A stretch of 14,956 bases of DNA from CAUJGP01 sp964612425 (GCA_964612425.1 CAZTDX010000075.1:1-14956); one strand, 5' to 3'. Positions 1 through 6,753 are shown, numbered from the stretch's first letter. Numbers and translations are program-made. Notes: generated by a model from the sequence alone, not told the origin.

Positions 1-6
1 GAAAAC

Positions 7-117
7 TCATGACTTGCTCACCCCCTGCAAAAACCGCTTTAAACTTCTTATCCCCCGACCTGAAACATGATTGGATAGCTCTAGAATTGTTCGTAAATCC
101 AATTTTTCTTTACACAT
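7..117 (-). CDS. 36-codon ORF, possible transposon gene remnant
   Basis: A short frame starts at an ATG (115-117) with a good Shine-Dalgarno sequence (GGAGG, 122-126) and ends in a TGA that overlaps a following ATG (ATGA, 7-10). That second frame runs off the left edge of the window. The peptide begins MCKEKLDLRTILEL and continues through GRGIRSLKRFL to GVSKS. The last part looks like a helix-turn-helix of the kind found at the N-terminus of IS21-type IstA transposases, but the match is too short to be sure. A 17-bp stretch of this frame (33-49) recurs inverted at 2697-2713. The frame may be a real small gene in an overlapping operon or the broken start of a transposase. I do not recognise the product with confidence. 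Confidence 0.3.
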   Translation of the reverse strand: MCKEKLDLRTILELSNHVSGRGIRSLKRFLQGVSKS

Positions 118-390
118 CAGTCCTCCATTTGTAAAGCCTACTTAATTTCGACTCTTACTATTTATAATGGCAACTATGATGCCAATTTCGCTAAATATAT
201 TTTAATTAAAGGTAAGTAATTATTTTAGCTTATGAATTTATCGATGTTTGAAATTTAATTGGAGCTTGAGAGTTGTTTAAAGTTTTAAAAAATAAACAAT
301 AATGTTTAATTATTTAAACATAAGATTTTAGAACGAGTATTTATTTCATATTATTTAATGAAATTTGAAGACTAAATAGAAGGTACAATA

Positions 391-411
391 AAAAAGCATC
401 AACCTTTGATG
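391..411 (-). terminator. weak intrinsic terminator (minus strand)
   Basis: Read on the minus strand, CATCAA - AGG - TTGATG forms a 6-bp hairpin (397-411), followed one base later by six T (391-396 region). The shape is right for a Rho-independent terminator but the stem is AT-rich and short. It lies about 315 bases downstream of the minus-strand exported-protein gene ending at 726. Confidence 0.3.
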
Positions 412-511
412 GAATAAACTTGTATGGTATAGAAATGAAGATGTTTTAGTTATCTATAATGATCACCAGCTAAATTAAACTTGAGATTTAAATTATTTTT
501 AAAGTTGATTT

Positions 512-667
512 TTAATCCATTAAACTTAGTACTGTTTCTTTTTTTGTCTTATCATGCATAAAGTGTACATTTTTTCGGGGGAAGATCAGTTTCCGAATCC
601 CGGAGCTATTGTCGATCCAAAATTCACTAATTGCAAAAAAATAGATTACTTCTGGAATAAAAGATAA
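512..667 (-). pseudogene. start-less coding remnant, family unknown
   Basis: A minus-strand frame of about 50 codons stays open from a TAG near 668 to a TAA at 512-514. It has no ATG or ribosome binding site at its beginning. The centre reads EFWIDNSSGIRKLIFPRK and the end KKETVLSLMD, which looks more like ordinary protein than random AT-rich translation, and it coincides with the only GC-richer patch in the surrounding desert. I do not recognise the family. It may equally be a chance open frame. Confidence 0.2.
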
Positions 668-699
668 AATCTATTTTAAAAGTGCACCCAGGAATAATT

Positions 700-715
700 G
701 AGGAGTGTTCTCCTC
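700..715 (-). terminator. hairpin just after the 150-aa exported-protein gene
   Basis: GAGGAG - TGTT - CTCCTC is a perfect 6-bp, GC-containing hairpin placed 10 bases beyond the stop codon of the minus-strand gene ending at 726. On the minus strand it is followed by AATTATT rather than a clean T-run. It is therefore a plausible but imperfect terminator, or a 3'-end stabilising stem. Confidence 0.45.
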
Positions 716-725
716 TCGGAAATCT

Positions 726-1178
726 TTATTTACTTAAAAAAGAACAAGAATACTGAGGAATAATTGAATCATTAGGAGATGAAGATTTGGGTTCAATCAA
801 AGAACAGACGAGTTTTTTAAGCATGATATAAGTTGTTCCTGGTTCTGAAATACGATCAAGCTTAATACCTGCATTCAAAAGACCAAGAAACAATTCTGGT
901 GACGAACGAGTTATTACCTCACCGTTTTCATTTATGGCTGTGCACTCAACGGAAATAGATACTTTTTGGCTTTGATTAATAATATTAGAAGATGCGCAAG
1001 AAAGTTCATGAAGACTTATTTCATAAGAAAAACCACCTAAATGGTTCTTAAATTCCGGGTATGCTTTGACTAAAGCATTATAGTGCCATTGTGGACTATT
1101 TAAATTACGAGTGCCCTCAGCCTTAATAAGACCCGAAGAGATTAATGTCATTACAATGAATAGGAATTTGATTTTCAT
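726..1178 (-). CDS. small exported protein, unknown function
   Basis: A 150-aa protein with a clear Sec signal peptide (MKIKFLFIVMTLISSGLIKA, probable cleavage after A20). The start is supported by AAAGGAG eight bases upstream of the ATG. The mature part of about 130 residues has exactly four cysteines (in LSCAS, VECTA, LVCSL and YSCSF), which suggests two disulfides in a periplasmic or secreted protein. I recognise no enzymatic motif. It stands alone on the minus strand, with a hairpin 10 bases after its stop. The upstream gap contains strong dyads around 1310-1323 and 1448-1485 that could control it. It resembles the other small exported proteins in this window in style but not in visible sequence. 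Confidence 0.75.
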   Translation of the reverse strand: MKIKFLFIVMTLISSGLIKAEGTRNLNSPQWHYNALVKAYPEFKNHLGGFSYEISLHELSCASSNIINQSQKVSISVECTAINENGEVITRSSPELFLGLLNAGIKLDRISEPGTTYIMLKKLVCSLIEPKSSSPNDSIIPQYSCSFLSK

Positions 1179-1309
1179 TTTGAATTCTCCTTTATTAGAT
1201 TTGGAATTTTTAGTTAAAATTACTTATGATCTTAACTAGGCTGCTTTCTTTACGAAATAGAAAAGCCAAAGTCATCTAAAAAGCACCCTGACACCCCTTT
1301 AAATTTGTT

Positions 1310-1323
1310 AAGTACAGGTACTT
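1310..1323. promoter_or_regulatory. 14-bp dyad AAGTAC-AG-GTACTT
   Basis: A perfect 6-2-6 inverted repeat lies 130 bases upstream of the minus-strand gene starting at 1178. Its geometry is the same as the GAGAAC-TT-GTTCTC dyad at 1470-1483 in the same gap, though the bases differ. It could be an operator. No regulator is identified, and chance is possible in AT-rich DNA. Confidence 0.3.
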
Positions 1324-1447
1324 TGAGACCAAGAGAACTCTATTTTAATTTTAATTCATTTTGTGCTGAAAATTAATTTAAATAAAATTTTGGAAATTGA
1401 ACTTAAATATAAGCTTATCAAACCGTATCGCTTTCTTAGTGAGATTC

Positions 1448-1485
1448 TGGAGAACAAGCTTTGAATGTTGAGAACTTGTTCTCCA
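1448..1485. promoter_or_regulatory. nested GAGAAC inverted repeats
   Basis: TGGAGAACAAG (1448-1458) and CTTGTTCTCCA (1475-1485) form a perfect 11-bp inverted repeat with a 16-base spacer. The right part also contains the 14-bp dyad GAGAAC-TT-GTTCTC (1470-1483). Further GAGAAC copies sit at 1333-1338 and 1494-1499. This density suggests a regulatory site or a stable hairpin in the 384-base gap between two minus-strand genes. Apart from these repeats and the dyad at 1310-1323, the gap 1179-1562 holds nothing I can name. Confidence 0.4.
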
Positions 1486-1562
1486 TTGATTTTGAGAACA
1501 TAATAGAAGTTAATCACTTAGCGGAAACGCATCCTCTATTATAGCAGTTCGAAAGTCGTCCC

Positions 1563-1799
1563 TTAGGGTGCACCATTTGGTAATTCTATAACTTCAGTTT
1601 CCATAAGCTCTATTTCGGTTACCATTTTTACACTCGCTGATGCTTTGAGCATCCAATCTCCCAGTGTATTACTGTAATAAATGGTTACAAATGAAAGTTT
1701 TTGATTTTCAGTCTTACAAGGTATTTTAAGCAAGTATATTGAGATTCCGGGGCGACGTGGACTAATTTCTAAGCTGGTAAAAGAATGGGATACACTCAT
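1563..1799 (-). CDS. 78-aa hypothetical protein
   Basis: A small cytoplasmic ORF without signal peptide or membrane segment. It begins MSVSHSFTSLEI and ends EVIELPNGAP. The ribosome binding site (GAGAGGTAGGA just before the ATG) is moderate. The middle reads FVTIYYSNTLGDWMLKASAS, consistent with a small beta-rich protein, but I recognise no family. It is divergent from the exported-protein gene at 2023, and the gap between them carries an 8-bp inverted repeat (CTGACAAG/CTTGTCAG). A possible -35 (TTGACA, minus strand, near 1862-1867) lacks a good -10 partner. It could be a genuine small gene or a chance frame. Confidence 0.45.
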   Translation of the reverse strand: MSVSHSFTSLEISPRRPGISIYLLKIPCKTENQKLSFVTIYYSNTLGDWMLKASASVKMVTEIELMETEVIELPNGAP

Positions 1800-1845
1800 T
1801 CCTACCTCTCACAGTTAACAAATTTCCTTTGATTTCCCTATCTCC

Positions 1846-1888
1846 CTGACAAGCTCTCGCTCTGTCAAAAATATATGGATCTTGTCAG
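1846..1888. promoter_or_regulatory. inverted repeat in divergent intergenic region
   Basis: CTGACAAG (1846-1853) and CTTGTCAG (1881-1888) are perfect complements separated by 27 bases. A third half-site, TGTCA, lies at 1863-1867. The repeats sit between two divergently oriented genes (starts at 1799 and 2023), where a shared operator would be expected. No regulator is assigned. Confidence 0.3.
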
Positions 1889-2022
1889 TTAAATAATTTG
1901 AATTAGACTGTTTTAATTAATAGAACAAGCACGAATCAAAATTGAGTAATAATATTTAAAATCATATGTAAATTTAAAAACAATGAACTGATATAGTAAT
2001 CGTCTTAAATAAAGGAGTTTAT

Positions 2023-2691
2023 ATGGAGCAATTAAAATTAATGGTTAACAATGCAAATCACTCTAAAGTTCTTATGATGTTTTTTATCTTAATTATGGCA
2101 AACTTGGGAACTGCAGCTCAGGACATAAAACCAAAAACAATCACACTAACATCACTCTCATTACCGATACGTCCTTTGAGTGCAAAAATAGTTTATGTGG
2201 CGAAAGAAGATCGTTTTAAACCATTGTGTTTTAGAGCTGGAATATTTTTAGAATTTCCTTACTGGGATGTGTGGCATACTGATAGTCAACCTCTATTGCC
2301 TCAAACTAACCTCTCTTCAATTGAATCAACTATAACAATACCTAAACCAGGTTTTTGTAAATTCAACACAAAATACATAGAGGTTGAAGGCGAAGTTTTA
2401 ATACCAGGTAAGGGGTCAATTATTGTCAAAGCCGAACTCTACACTCCCTATAAAGGCGACTCAGATGACAATGGCAGTTTTTACGTTGATAGCGAAAGGA
2501 TTTATTGCCAAGTCAATATAGATCACGAAGTAGAATGTTTGCTTAATATTGATAATGTAAATTATAATGATACAATTGATTATAGTTACAGCAGTCGCCG
2601 ATTTCATATAACGTATAATACTTCCCGATTTAATGAATTTGTTAAAAAAGGACAAATTTTCAAGTTTCAAATTCAATCATCAAATAAATAA
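2023..2691 (+). CDS. exported protein, unknown function (222 aa)
   Basis: A 222-aa protein with a long positively charged n-region and a hydrophobic stretch (about residues 17-32, MMFFILIMANLGTAA), giving a Sec signal peptide with probable cleavage near A32. The start at 2023 has AAGGAG eight bases upstream. Met18 or Met19 would give a shorter, more usual signal peptide but has no ribosome binding site. The mature part contains four cysteines (PLCFRA, GFCKF, IYCQV, VECLL) and alternating hydrophobic patterns suggesting beta-sandwich structure. I recognise no catalytic motif. No terminator is seen after it. The sequence immediately downstream (2697-2713) repeats a 17-mer from the left edge of the window. 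Confidence 0.7.
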   Translation: MEQLKLMVNNANHSKVLMMFFILIMANLGTAAQDIKPKTITLTSLSLPIRPLSAKIVYVAKEDRFKPLCFRAGIFLEFPYWDVWHTDSQPLLPQTNLSSIESTITIPKPGFCKFNTKYIEVEGEVLIPGKGSIIVKAELYTPYKGDSDDNGSFYVDSERIYCQVNIDHEVECLLNIDNVNYNDTIDYSYSSRRFHITYNTSRFNEFVKKGQIFKFQIQSSNK

Positions 2692-2790
2692 TGGAAAAGA
2701 AGTTTAAAGCGGTCAGGTCAATAGCGGCACTGAAAGTTATCCCCTACTACAGTTTCGAATTATGTCTTAATATACGCTCTATGACACGAT
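2692..2790 (+). repeat. possible insertion-sequence end remnant
   Basis: Right after the stop of the preceding gene there is a 17-mer (2697-2713) identical, in inverse orientation, to 33-49. About 20 bases later comes CACTGAAAGTTATCCCC, a motif style I associate with the repeated ends of IS21-type elements; the left-edge copy also lies next to TTATCCCC. No transposase frame survives here. The assignment rests on memory of such ends and is weak. Confidence 0.2.
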
Positions 2791-2933
2791 TTTAGAGCAC
2801 ATCTTTAATATCGAATTCAGAATCAATATTTTCAGTTTTTCGATTTGATATTTTAAAACATAAACTATAAGGTGTTACCACAAGCGGTGCAAAACTAAAA
2901 TGCCGACAACATTCAATATACATAGGAGTATTT

Positions 2934-3257
2934 ATGAATAAGATTCTTTTTGCCTTCCTTACCTTAATAATTTCTGCATCTTCACTCGCCACACCTTCAA
3001 AGACGTGGCAAAGCGCTGAGGAGATTCAAGCCATTCTTGCAAACCAAGAATTCCGCCACCGCTTCAGTTCAGACGGAAAGACTGAGATCACTTCCGTGAC
3101 AAAAAAAGGGAGTGTTTACTCATTCACCTCTAGTGATTGTACCATCAATGTAACCGTGAACTATAGCCACACTCCCTCGAGTCATGAATCCTTAGCTTTT
3201 GATATTTCCGTAGGCTTTGCTACTTGTTTGCCTGGAGATATATTAGTAGATAACTGA
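2934..3257 (+). CDS. small exported protein, unknown function (107 aa)
   Basis: A 107-aa protein with a typical signal peptide (MNKILFAFLTLIISASSLA, cleavage after A19) and AGGAG six bases before the ATG. The mature part of about 88 residues has two cysteines (SSDCTI and FATCLPG), fitting one disulfide. The central region (GSVYSFTSSDCTINVTVNY) is beta-strand-like. No family is recognised. A possible promoter lies upstream (TTGATA, 17 bases, TAAGGT around 2846-2874), but the -10 match is poor. It stands alone, with a long gap before the next gene on the same strand. Confidence 0.75.
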   Translation: MNKILFAFLTLIISASSLATPSKTWQSAEEIQAILANQEFRHRFSSDGKTEITSVTKKGSVYSFTSSDCTINVTVNYSHTPSSHESLAFDISVGFATCLPGDILVDN

Positions 3258-3283
3258 GGCAATTACTTAGCAAAGAAAAAATT

Positions 3284-3342
3284 CTCTACATTTTGAATTA
3301 AATTTTCTCTCATATTTTCAAGTTAATATTAATAATGTAGAG
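3284..3342. repeat. imperfect inverted repeat (9-bp perfect ends)
   Basis: CTCTACATT (3284-3292) and AATGTAGAG (3334-3342) are perfectly complementary, and the complementarity continues imperfectly inward through AT-rich sequence. The 59-base structure is 27 bases after the stop of the preceding gene. It may be a terminator-like or 3'-stabilising structure, or a decayed miniature element. There is no T-run. Confidence 0.35.
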
Positions 3343-3422
3343 TATGATCTCTCCTCATAATCGTTATATTTTCCTTTCTCATCTAAACTACACCTCTATT
3401 ACCTATTTAAGTTACACGACAG

Positions 3423-3440
3423 CCTTCCTGAAACAGGAGG
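3423..3440 (+). terminator. bulged hairpin upstream of the MITE
   Basis: CCTTCCTG - AAA - CAGGAGG folds into a 7-bp stem with one bulged T. It is followed by TTATATAATT, which is only a weak T-tract. It may end transcription from the small exported-protein gene 165 bases upstream, or be unrelated. Confidence 0.25.
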
Positions 3441-3447
3441 TTATATA

Positions 3448-3456
3448 ATTCATAGA
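3448..3456 (+). repeat. 9-bp target-site duplication, left copy
   Basis: ATTCATAGA directly abuts the left terminal repeat of the MITE. The identical 9-mer follows the right terminal repeat at 3577-3585. A perfect 9-bp duplication is what transposase-mediated insertion leaves. Confidence 0.85.
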
Positions 3457-3576
3457 GGCGTTGTTGCACATGGGAATTGAGATACGAGAACTTTTGCAGC
3501 AAATTATTTCAAAAAATAGTCATTCCAAAACGCCAAAAAGTGGCATCGATATTCGATTTCCATGTGCAACAACGCC
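3457..3576. mobile_element. 120-bp MITE with 17-bp terminal inverted repeats and 9-bp target duplication
   Basis: The ends GGCGTTGTTGCACATGG (3457-3473) and its exact reverse complement (3560-3576) enclose 86 bases without a coding frame. Complementarity continues imperfectly for about 12 more bases inside. Both sides are flanked by the same 9-mer ATTCATAGA (3448-3456 and 3577-3585). Short length, perfect ends and a perfect target duplication define a miniature inverted-repeat transposable element that must be mobilised by a full-length relative elsewhere. The end sequence and the 9-bp duplication resemble the IS903 group of the IS5 family, whose ends begin GGCTTTGTTG; that link is an inference. 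The lack of decay suggests a fairly recent insertion. Confidence 0.85.
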
Positions 3577-3585
3577 ATTCATAGA
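3577..3585 (+). repeat. 9-bp target-site duplication, right copy
   Basis: ATTCATAGA follows the right terminal inverted repeat directly and matches 3448-3456 exactly. Confidence 0.85.
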
Positions 3586-3643
3586 TATGAGCATTGTTAT
3601 TTATAGAACCGAGAGGCTATAAAACATGAGTCATTAATTTGTG

Positions 3644-3659
3644 TTGGCAACTCTGCCAA
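3644..3659. promoter_or_regulatory. palindrome TTGGCA-ACTC-TGCCAA upstream of the regulator gene
   Basis: This perfect 6-4-6 inverted repeat lies 147 bases before the TIGR02147-type regulator gene. Its right half plus one base (CTGCCAAT, 3653-3660) recurs at 3697-3704. An autoregulatory operator is possible. The rest of the gap 3586-3805 shows no gene. Confidence 0.35.
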
Positions 3660-3805
3660 TGAAATATGATTTTAATGAGCTATTTTACCTTGATGGCTGC
3701 CAATAGGAAATGTATCTATGACTAAGCGCTAATGATAATAGAATGAGCGCAAGATGACGATGATCGATTTTATTCAGCATTATATTTTATGGAGTCAGTG
3801 GAAAA

Positions 3806-4675
3806 ATGCAATACGAACTCAACAAGAATAAAATACGTTCTTTGGAAGTTGCAATAAAGGTTAAGCAATTTACTGATTATCGAAGTTTTTTATTTGCTTA
3901 TATTCAGGAGGCTAAAGCTCGCAATCCACAATGGACCTATGGAAGCTGGTCTAAAAGGCTGGGTCTGAAAAATACTTCATCAATTACAAAGATTATCCAA
4001 GGAGAGCGGAATCCTGGCTCTGAAATAACAGAAAAATTAATCAATTATTTTAGATTTTCAGGACGTGATGCTCAGTACTTTCGTGATTTAGTCACTTTAA
4101 AGAAAATGGAAGGAAATACAAGGATGAGCTCTCTTTTGCTAGAGAAGATGGGTAAAGAACATCCGAATGGTACTTTAAAGATTTTGGATGATAGAACTTT
4201 TCGAGTGATTTCCAACTGGTTTTATCTTCCTATTCGAGAAATGACACGTATGAAAGACTTTCAGAACGATTCAACATGGATTGCATCGAAGCTGCGATTT
4301 GCAGTTCCTACACAGGATGTCAAGCAGGCCATTAAAGTTTTAAAAAGTTTAGGGTTATTAATAAATGATTCAAAGGGCAAATTAAAGGTGGCACAAGGTC
4401 GCTTGGATACTTCTAACGATCTTGCTAGCGAAGCCATCAAGAAATACCACGAACAAATGATTGAGAATGCTAAAGCTTCTGTTCGATTGGTGAGCGTGGA
4501 ATCTCGCGAAATTACTGGGGCAACGTTAGTTATGAATTCAGCTCATTTACCAAAAGCAAAAGAATTAATTCGAGAATTTAGAAAGAAGTTTTCTGAATTA
4601 TTTGAAGAAGAATTGGGTGATAGTGTTTATCAAATTCAAGTGCAATTGTTTCCATTAACAAAGGGGGAAATGTGA
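3806..4675 (+). CDS. TIGR02147/DUF4423 family protein, putative DNA-binding regulator
   Basis: A 289-aa soluble protein. Residues about 22-100 (FTDYRSFLFAYIQEAKARNP, SWSKRLGL, SITKIIQGERNP, YFRFSGRDAQYFRDLV) match the N-terminal helix-turn-helix region of the TIGR02147 family, which is abundant in Bdellovibrio and Fibrobacter genomes. The middle part (FRVISNWFYLPIREM; VKQAIKVLKSLGLL) corresponds to the DUF4423 region. The end contains SREITGATLVMNSAHLPKAKE, also family-like. The function is not established; the HTH suggests a transcriptional regulator. The ribosome binding site is weak (GGAG 11 bases upstream). The stop codon overlaps the GTG start of the next gene by 4 nt, so the two are translationally coupled. 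In such pairs the regulator is a natural candidate to control the exported partner. Confidence 0.85.
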   Translation: MQYELNKNKIRSLEVAIKVKQFTDYRSFLFAYIQEAKARNPQWTYGSWSKRLGLKNTSSITKIIQGERNPGSEITEKLINYFRFSGRDAQYFRDLVTLKKMEGNTRMSSLLLEKMGKEHPNGTLKILDDRTFRVISNWFYLPIREMTRMKDFQNDSTWIASKLRFAVPTQDVKQAIKVLKSLGLLINDSKGKLKVAQGRLDTSNDLASEAIKKYHEQMIENAKASVRLVSVESREITGATLVMNSAHLPKAKELIREFRKKFSELFEEELGDSVYQIQVQLFPLTKGEM

Positions 4676-6072
4676 AAAAAATATTTTTTATTGTAATCAT
4701 TCAATTGGGGTGTTCATTTTTAGTACGGGCTTCCGAGAGCGCTGTAGGAAATGGCGGAGATGGAGTTGTTTGTCGAGATGCTCATAAAAAAATTATATCT
4801 GTTCAACTACTAGATTTTTATGAAGCTAAAACTCAGCGAGGTATTCAGCACGATTTAGGAGGAACTCATTTAAGTCCAATCGACAAAGTTTTTGTAGCGC
4901 TTGATCGACTTAAAAGGCTCTCACCACTGCGCGCTCAGATCTATCGGGAACAAGCTAAAAAATTCTTTGATGAAACGCTCATGTTGAGTGGAGTGCAATT
5001 AGTGGATATTCCTGATTCTCAACATATTCAAGTACCTAATGGATGTACAATTGAACAGCTGGCCATTCAACGTGAGCCACAGCAACCAGAAGATAAACGT
5101 TTTACTATCAATGCTGACTTATGGAACCTTCTTGATTCTGATAATAAAGCAGGCCTGATTTTACATGAAATTATTTATAGAGAAGCTCTAAGTGAGAGAC
5201 AATCTAACTCTATTTCTACACGATATTTTAATTCGCTCTATACATCTCATAAAATCGATTCTCTTTCTTTAGAGGAATTTATCTCGCGTTTAAATAAAAA
5301 TAATTTTAACAAAACTGATATTGATGGTGTATGGTTTTCTACTTACATTATTAGCCATGATGAACAAGGAAAACTCAAGTCAGCTCAACCTATATCTGGA
5401 TCTATTAAAGTAAATGGAGTAGTTGTTCCTATTAGACCGTATGAGCCTCAAAAGCCGGATTTTTGTGATATCATTTTTGATAAAAATTATAAAATAGTGG
5501 AATTTTATCCTAATGTTTCTAATGTAAGTATTCCTTATCCAGACAAAAATCTAGAGGTTTCATCGTATGAAAAAATTGACTCTTCAAGAGAGCCCTGCAG
5601 TGAATCACATAACATACAAATTTACCCCAGTGGAAAAATTAAGAGAGCTTATTTGGTTGGAACAAGAGAGTTCAACGTAGGAAAAAGCTTACTAAAACTT
5701 GGAGGTCCTTACTGGTTTGGTTCAACGGTGAGTTTTTATGAAAACGATGCCATATCAGGTGGTAAATTAAAAGAACCTGCTGCAATTGAAGTCTATGATG
5801 GTCGCATGATAGAAATCGATGCCAATTTATTTGAATTAGATCCAAAAGGTAAACTTCTTTTTGGCACTTTAAAAGCACCCACTGAATTTTTAGTTCAAGG
5901 AAAAAAGGTGCTTTTCGGTCTTAAAATTCGTTTTAATCCCTCAGGTTATATTTGGATGGCTCGATTGGCTCAATCTACGCATTTGCAAGACTCAACAGGA
6001 CAACTATTGCAGTTACCCTCGAATGCAAAAGTGGAATTTGATACCCAGGGTTTTGTTGTTCATTATGAATGA
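4672..6072 (+). CDS. exported GNGGDG protein with HExxYR motif (466 aa)
   Basis: The protein starts at GTG, overlapping the regulator stop (GTGA), with GGGGGA just upstream. Residues 1-20 are a signal peptide ending VRA. The mature protein opens with GNGGDGVVC (26-34), followed by SVQLLDFYEA, a signature I associate with large exported families of Bdellovibrionota. Near residue 163 is LILHEIIYREA: an HExxYR motif that resembles the helix of zinc metallopeptidases, but a third metal ligand is not evident, so activity is unproven. The C-terminal half has repeated units of the type 'phenylalanine, proline/serine-Gly-Lys, hydrophobic' (YPSGKIKRAYL, DPKGKLLFGTL, NPSGYIWMARL), resembling MORN-like beta repeats. 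Four cysteines remain in the mature chain. It probably acts at the periplasm or outer surface. Confidence 0.75.
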   Translation: MKKIFFIVIIQLGCSFLVRASESAVGNGGDGVVCRDAHKKIISVQLLDFYEAKTQRGIQHDLGGTHLSPIDKVFVALDRLKRLSPLRAQIYREQAKKFFDETLMLSGVQLVDIPDSQHIQVPNGCTIEQLAIQREPQQPEDKRFTINADLWNLLDSDNKAGLILHEIIYREALSERQSNSISTRYFNSLYTSHKIDSLSLEEFISRLNKNNFNKTDIDGVWFSTYIISHDEQGKLKSAQPISGSIKVNGVVVPIRPYEPQKPDFCDIIFDKNYKIVEFYPNVSNVSIPYPDKNLEVSSYEKIDSSREPCSESHNIQIYPSGKIKRAYLVGTREFNVGKSLLKLGGPYWFGSTVSFYENDAISGGKLKEPAAIEVYDGRMIEIDANLFELDPKGKLLFGTLKAPTEFLVQGKKVLFGLKIRFNPSGYIWMARLAQSTHLQDSTGQLLQLPSNAKVEFDTQGFVVHYE

Positions 6073-6117
6073 TTAATTAAAATATATGAAAAAATTTAAT
6101 AAATAAGGAGAGAGAAT

Positions 6118-6630
6118 ATGATTCAAAAACAGATTTTATTTCTAGCTATGCTTAGTTCATTAACGATAACTGCTTTTGCAGGAAACTCTAATCGGAATAA
6201 ATTTGCAAACTCAAGAGAAGTCTTTGGCGCAGCGAATGACCAAATTGACCCTTTTCTTTTTGATGGAAAAATAATGGAATGTACTAATTTTGAATTTCGG
6301 TACAAAGAAAATTCCTCTAAGTCTGAATATAAATTTATTAATAAAGGTGATACCATTGTCCTTAAGGTAGAAAATCGTCCTCTGGCTTCAATTTATTTTG
6401 ATCACAAGAATGGTTATTGGTTCGATGAAGATAACTTTTTAAGATCCTATTTGAGAGTTCAAGGAAATATGCTTGTAATAGAGCGTAATATGAATTGGAG
6501 TATGGCTTATGAATTCCATTACCCCTCTTCTGATTGTAAAAACTCTGAGGACAAATGTTTTATGGGCCCTTCTGTAATTAATACTGAACTATTTGCACAT
6601 ACCTATCAACTGTGCTCTGAGAAGGATTAA
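6118..6630 (+). CDS. small exported protein, unknown function (170 aa)
   Basis: The signal peptide is MIQKQILFLAMLSSLTITAFA (cleavage after A21), with AAGGAG 9 bases before the ATG. It follows the 466-aa exported protein by 45 bases with no terminator between, so co-transcription is likely. The mature part is acidic and aromatic-rich (ENRPLASIYFDHKNGYWFDED, NMNWSMAYEFHYP) and has four cysteines (MECTN, SDCKN, DKCFM, QLCSE). The pattern suggests a compact beta-rich domain with two disulfides, possibly a lipocalin-like or immunity-like fold, but no family is recognised. The C-terminus EKD is free of anchor signals. Confidence 0.75.
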   Translation: MIQKQILFLAMLSSLTITAFAGNSNRNKFANSREVFGAANDQIDPFLFDGKIMECTNFEFRYKENSSKSEYKFINKGDTIVLKVENRPLASIYFDHKNGYWFDEDNFLRSYLRVQGNMLVIERNMNWSMAYEFHYPSSDCKNSEDKCFMGPSVINTELFAHTYQLCSEKD

Positions 6631-6753
6631 ATTTCCCCTCATATTCATTGATAAACTAGTGGTAGTTGGTTTTAATATTGGAAAGACCTATAGGCCCCTT
6701 ACGGCAAAAATGATATAGGATGGTTTACCATCTTTAGAAAATAAGGAGATATT

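Larger units (their letters stand above)
118..699. other. long AT-rich stretch without a convincing gene
   Basis: About 580 bases carry no supported gene. The stretch is very AT-rich and full of stops. Two things stand out: a weak minus-strand terminator-like hairpin near 391-411, and a slightly more GC-rich patch around 575-620 that falls inside a start-less minus-strand frame ending at 512. No tRNA, rRNA or repeat array was seen. Confidence 0.5.

Noticed and set aside
570..615. tRNA-like 3' end (TTTCCGAATCCCGGAGC) as a possible attachment site
   Set aside because: No acceptor stem partner, D-arm or anticodon arm could be built around it, and the T-loop does not match GTTCRANNC.
1440..1500. 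CRISPR-like array from the GAGAAC repeats
   Set aside because: The repeats are only 6 bases, irregularly spaced and partly inverted; there are no cas genes in the window.
2792..2992. 66-codon minus-strand frame overlapping the start of the 107-aa exported gene
   Set aside because: It covers the promoter region and signal peptide of a well-supported plus-strand gene, has no ribosome binding site, and its protein has no recognisable features.
4672..4740. Lipoprotein signal (QLGC) in the 466-aa protein
   Set aside because: The -3 residue is Gln rather than Leu/Val/Ile and the hydrophobic stretch continues past the cysteine to VRA, so a signal peptidase I site fits better.
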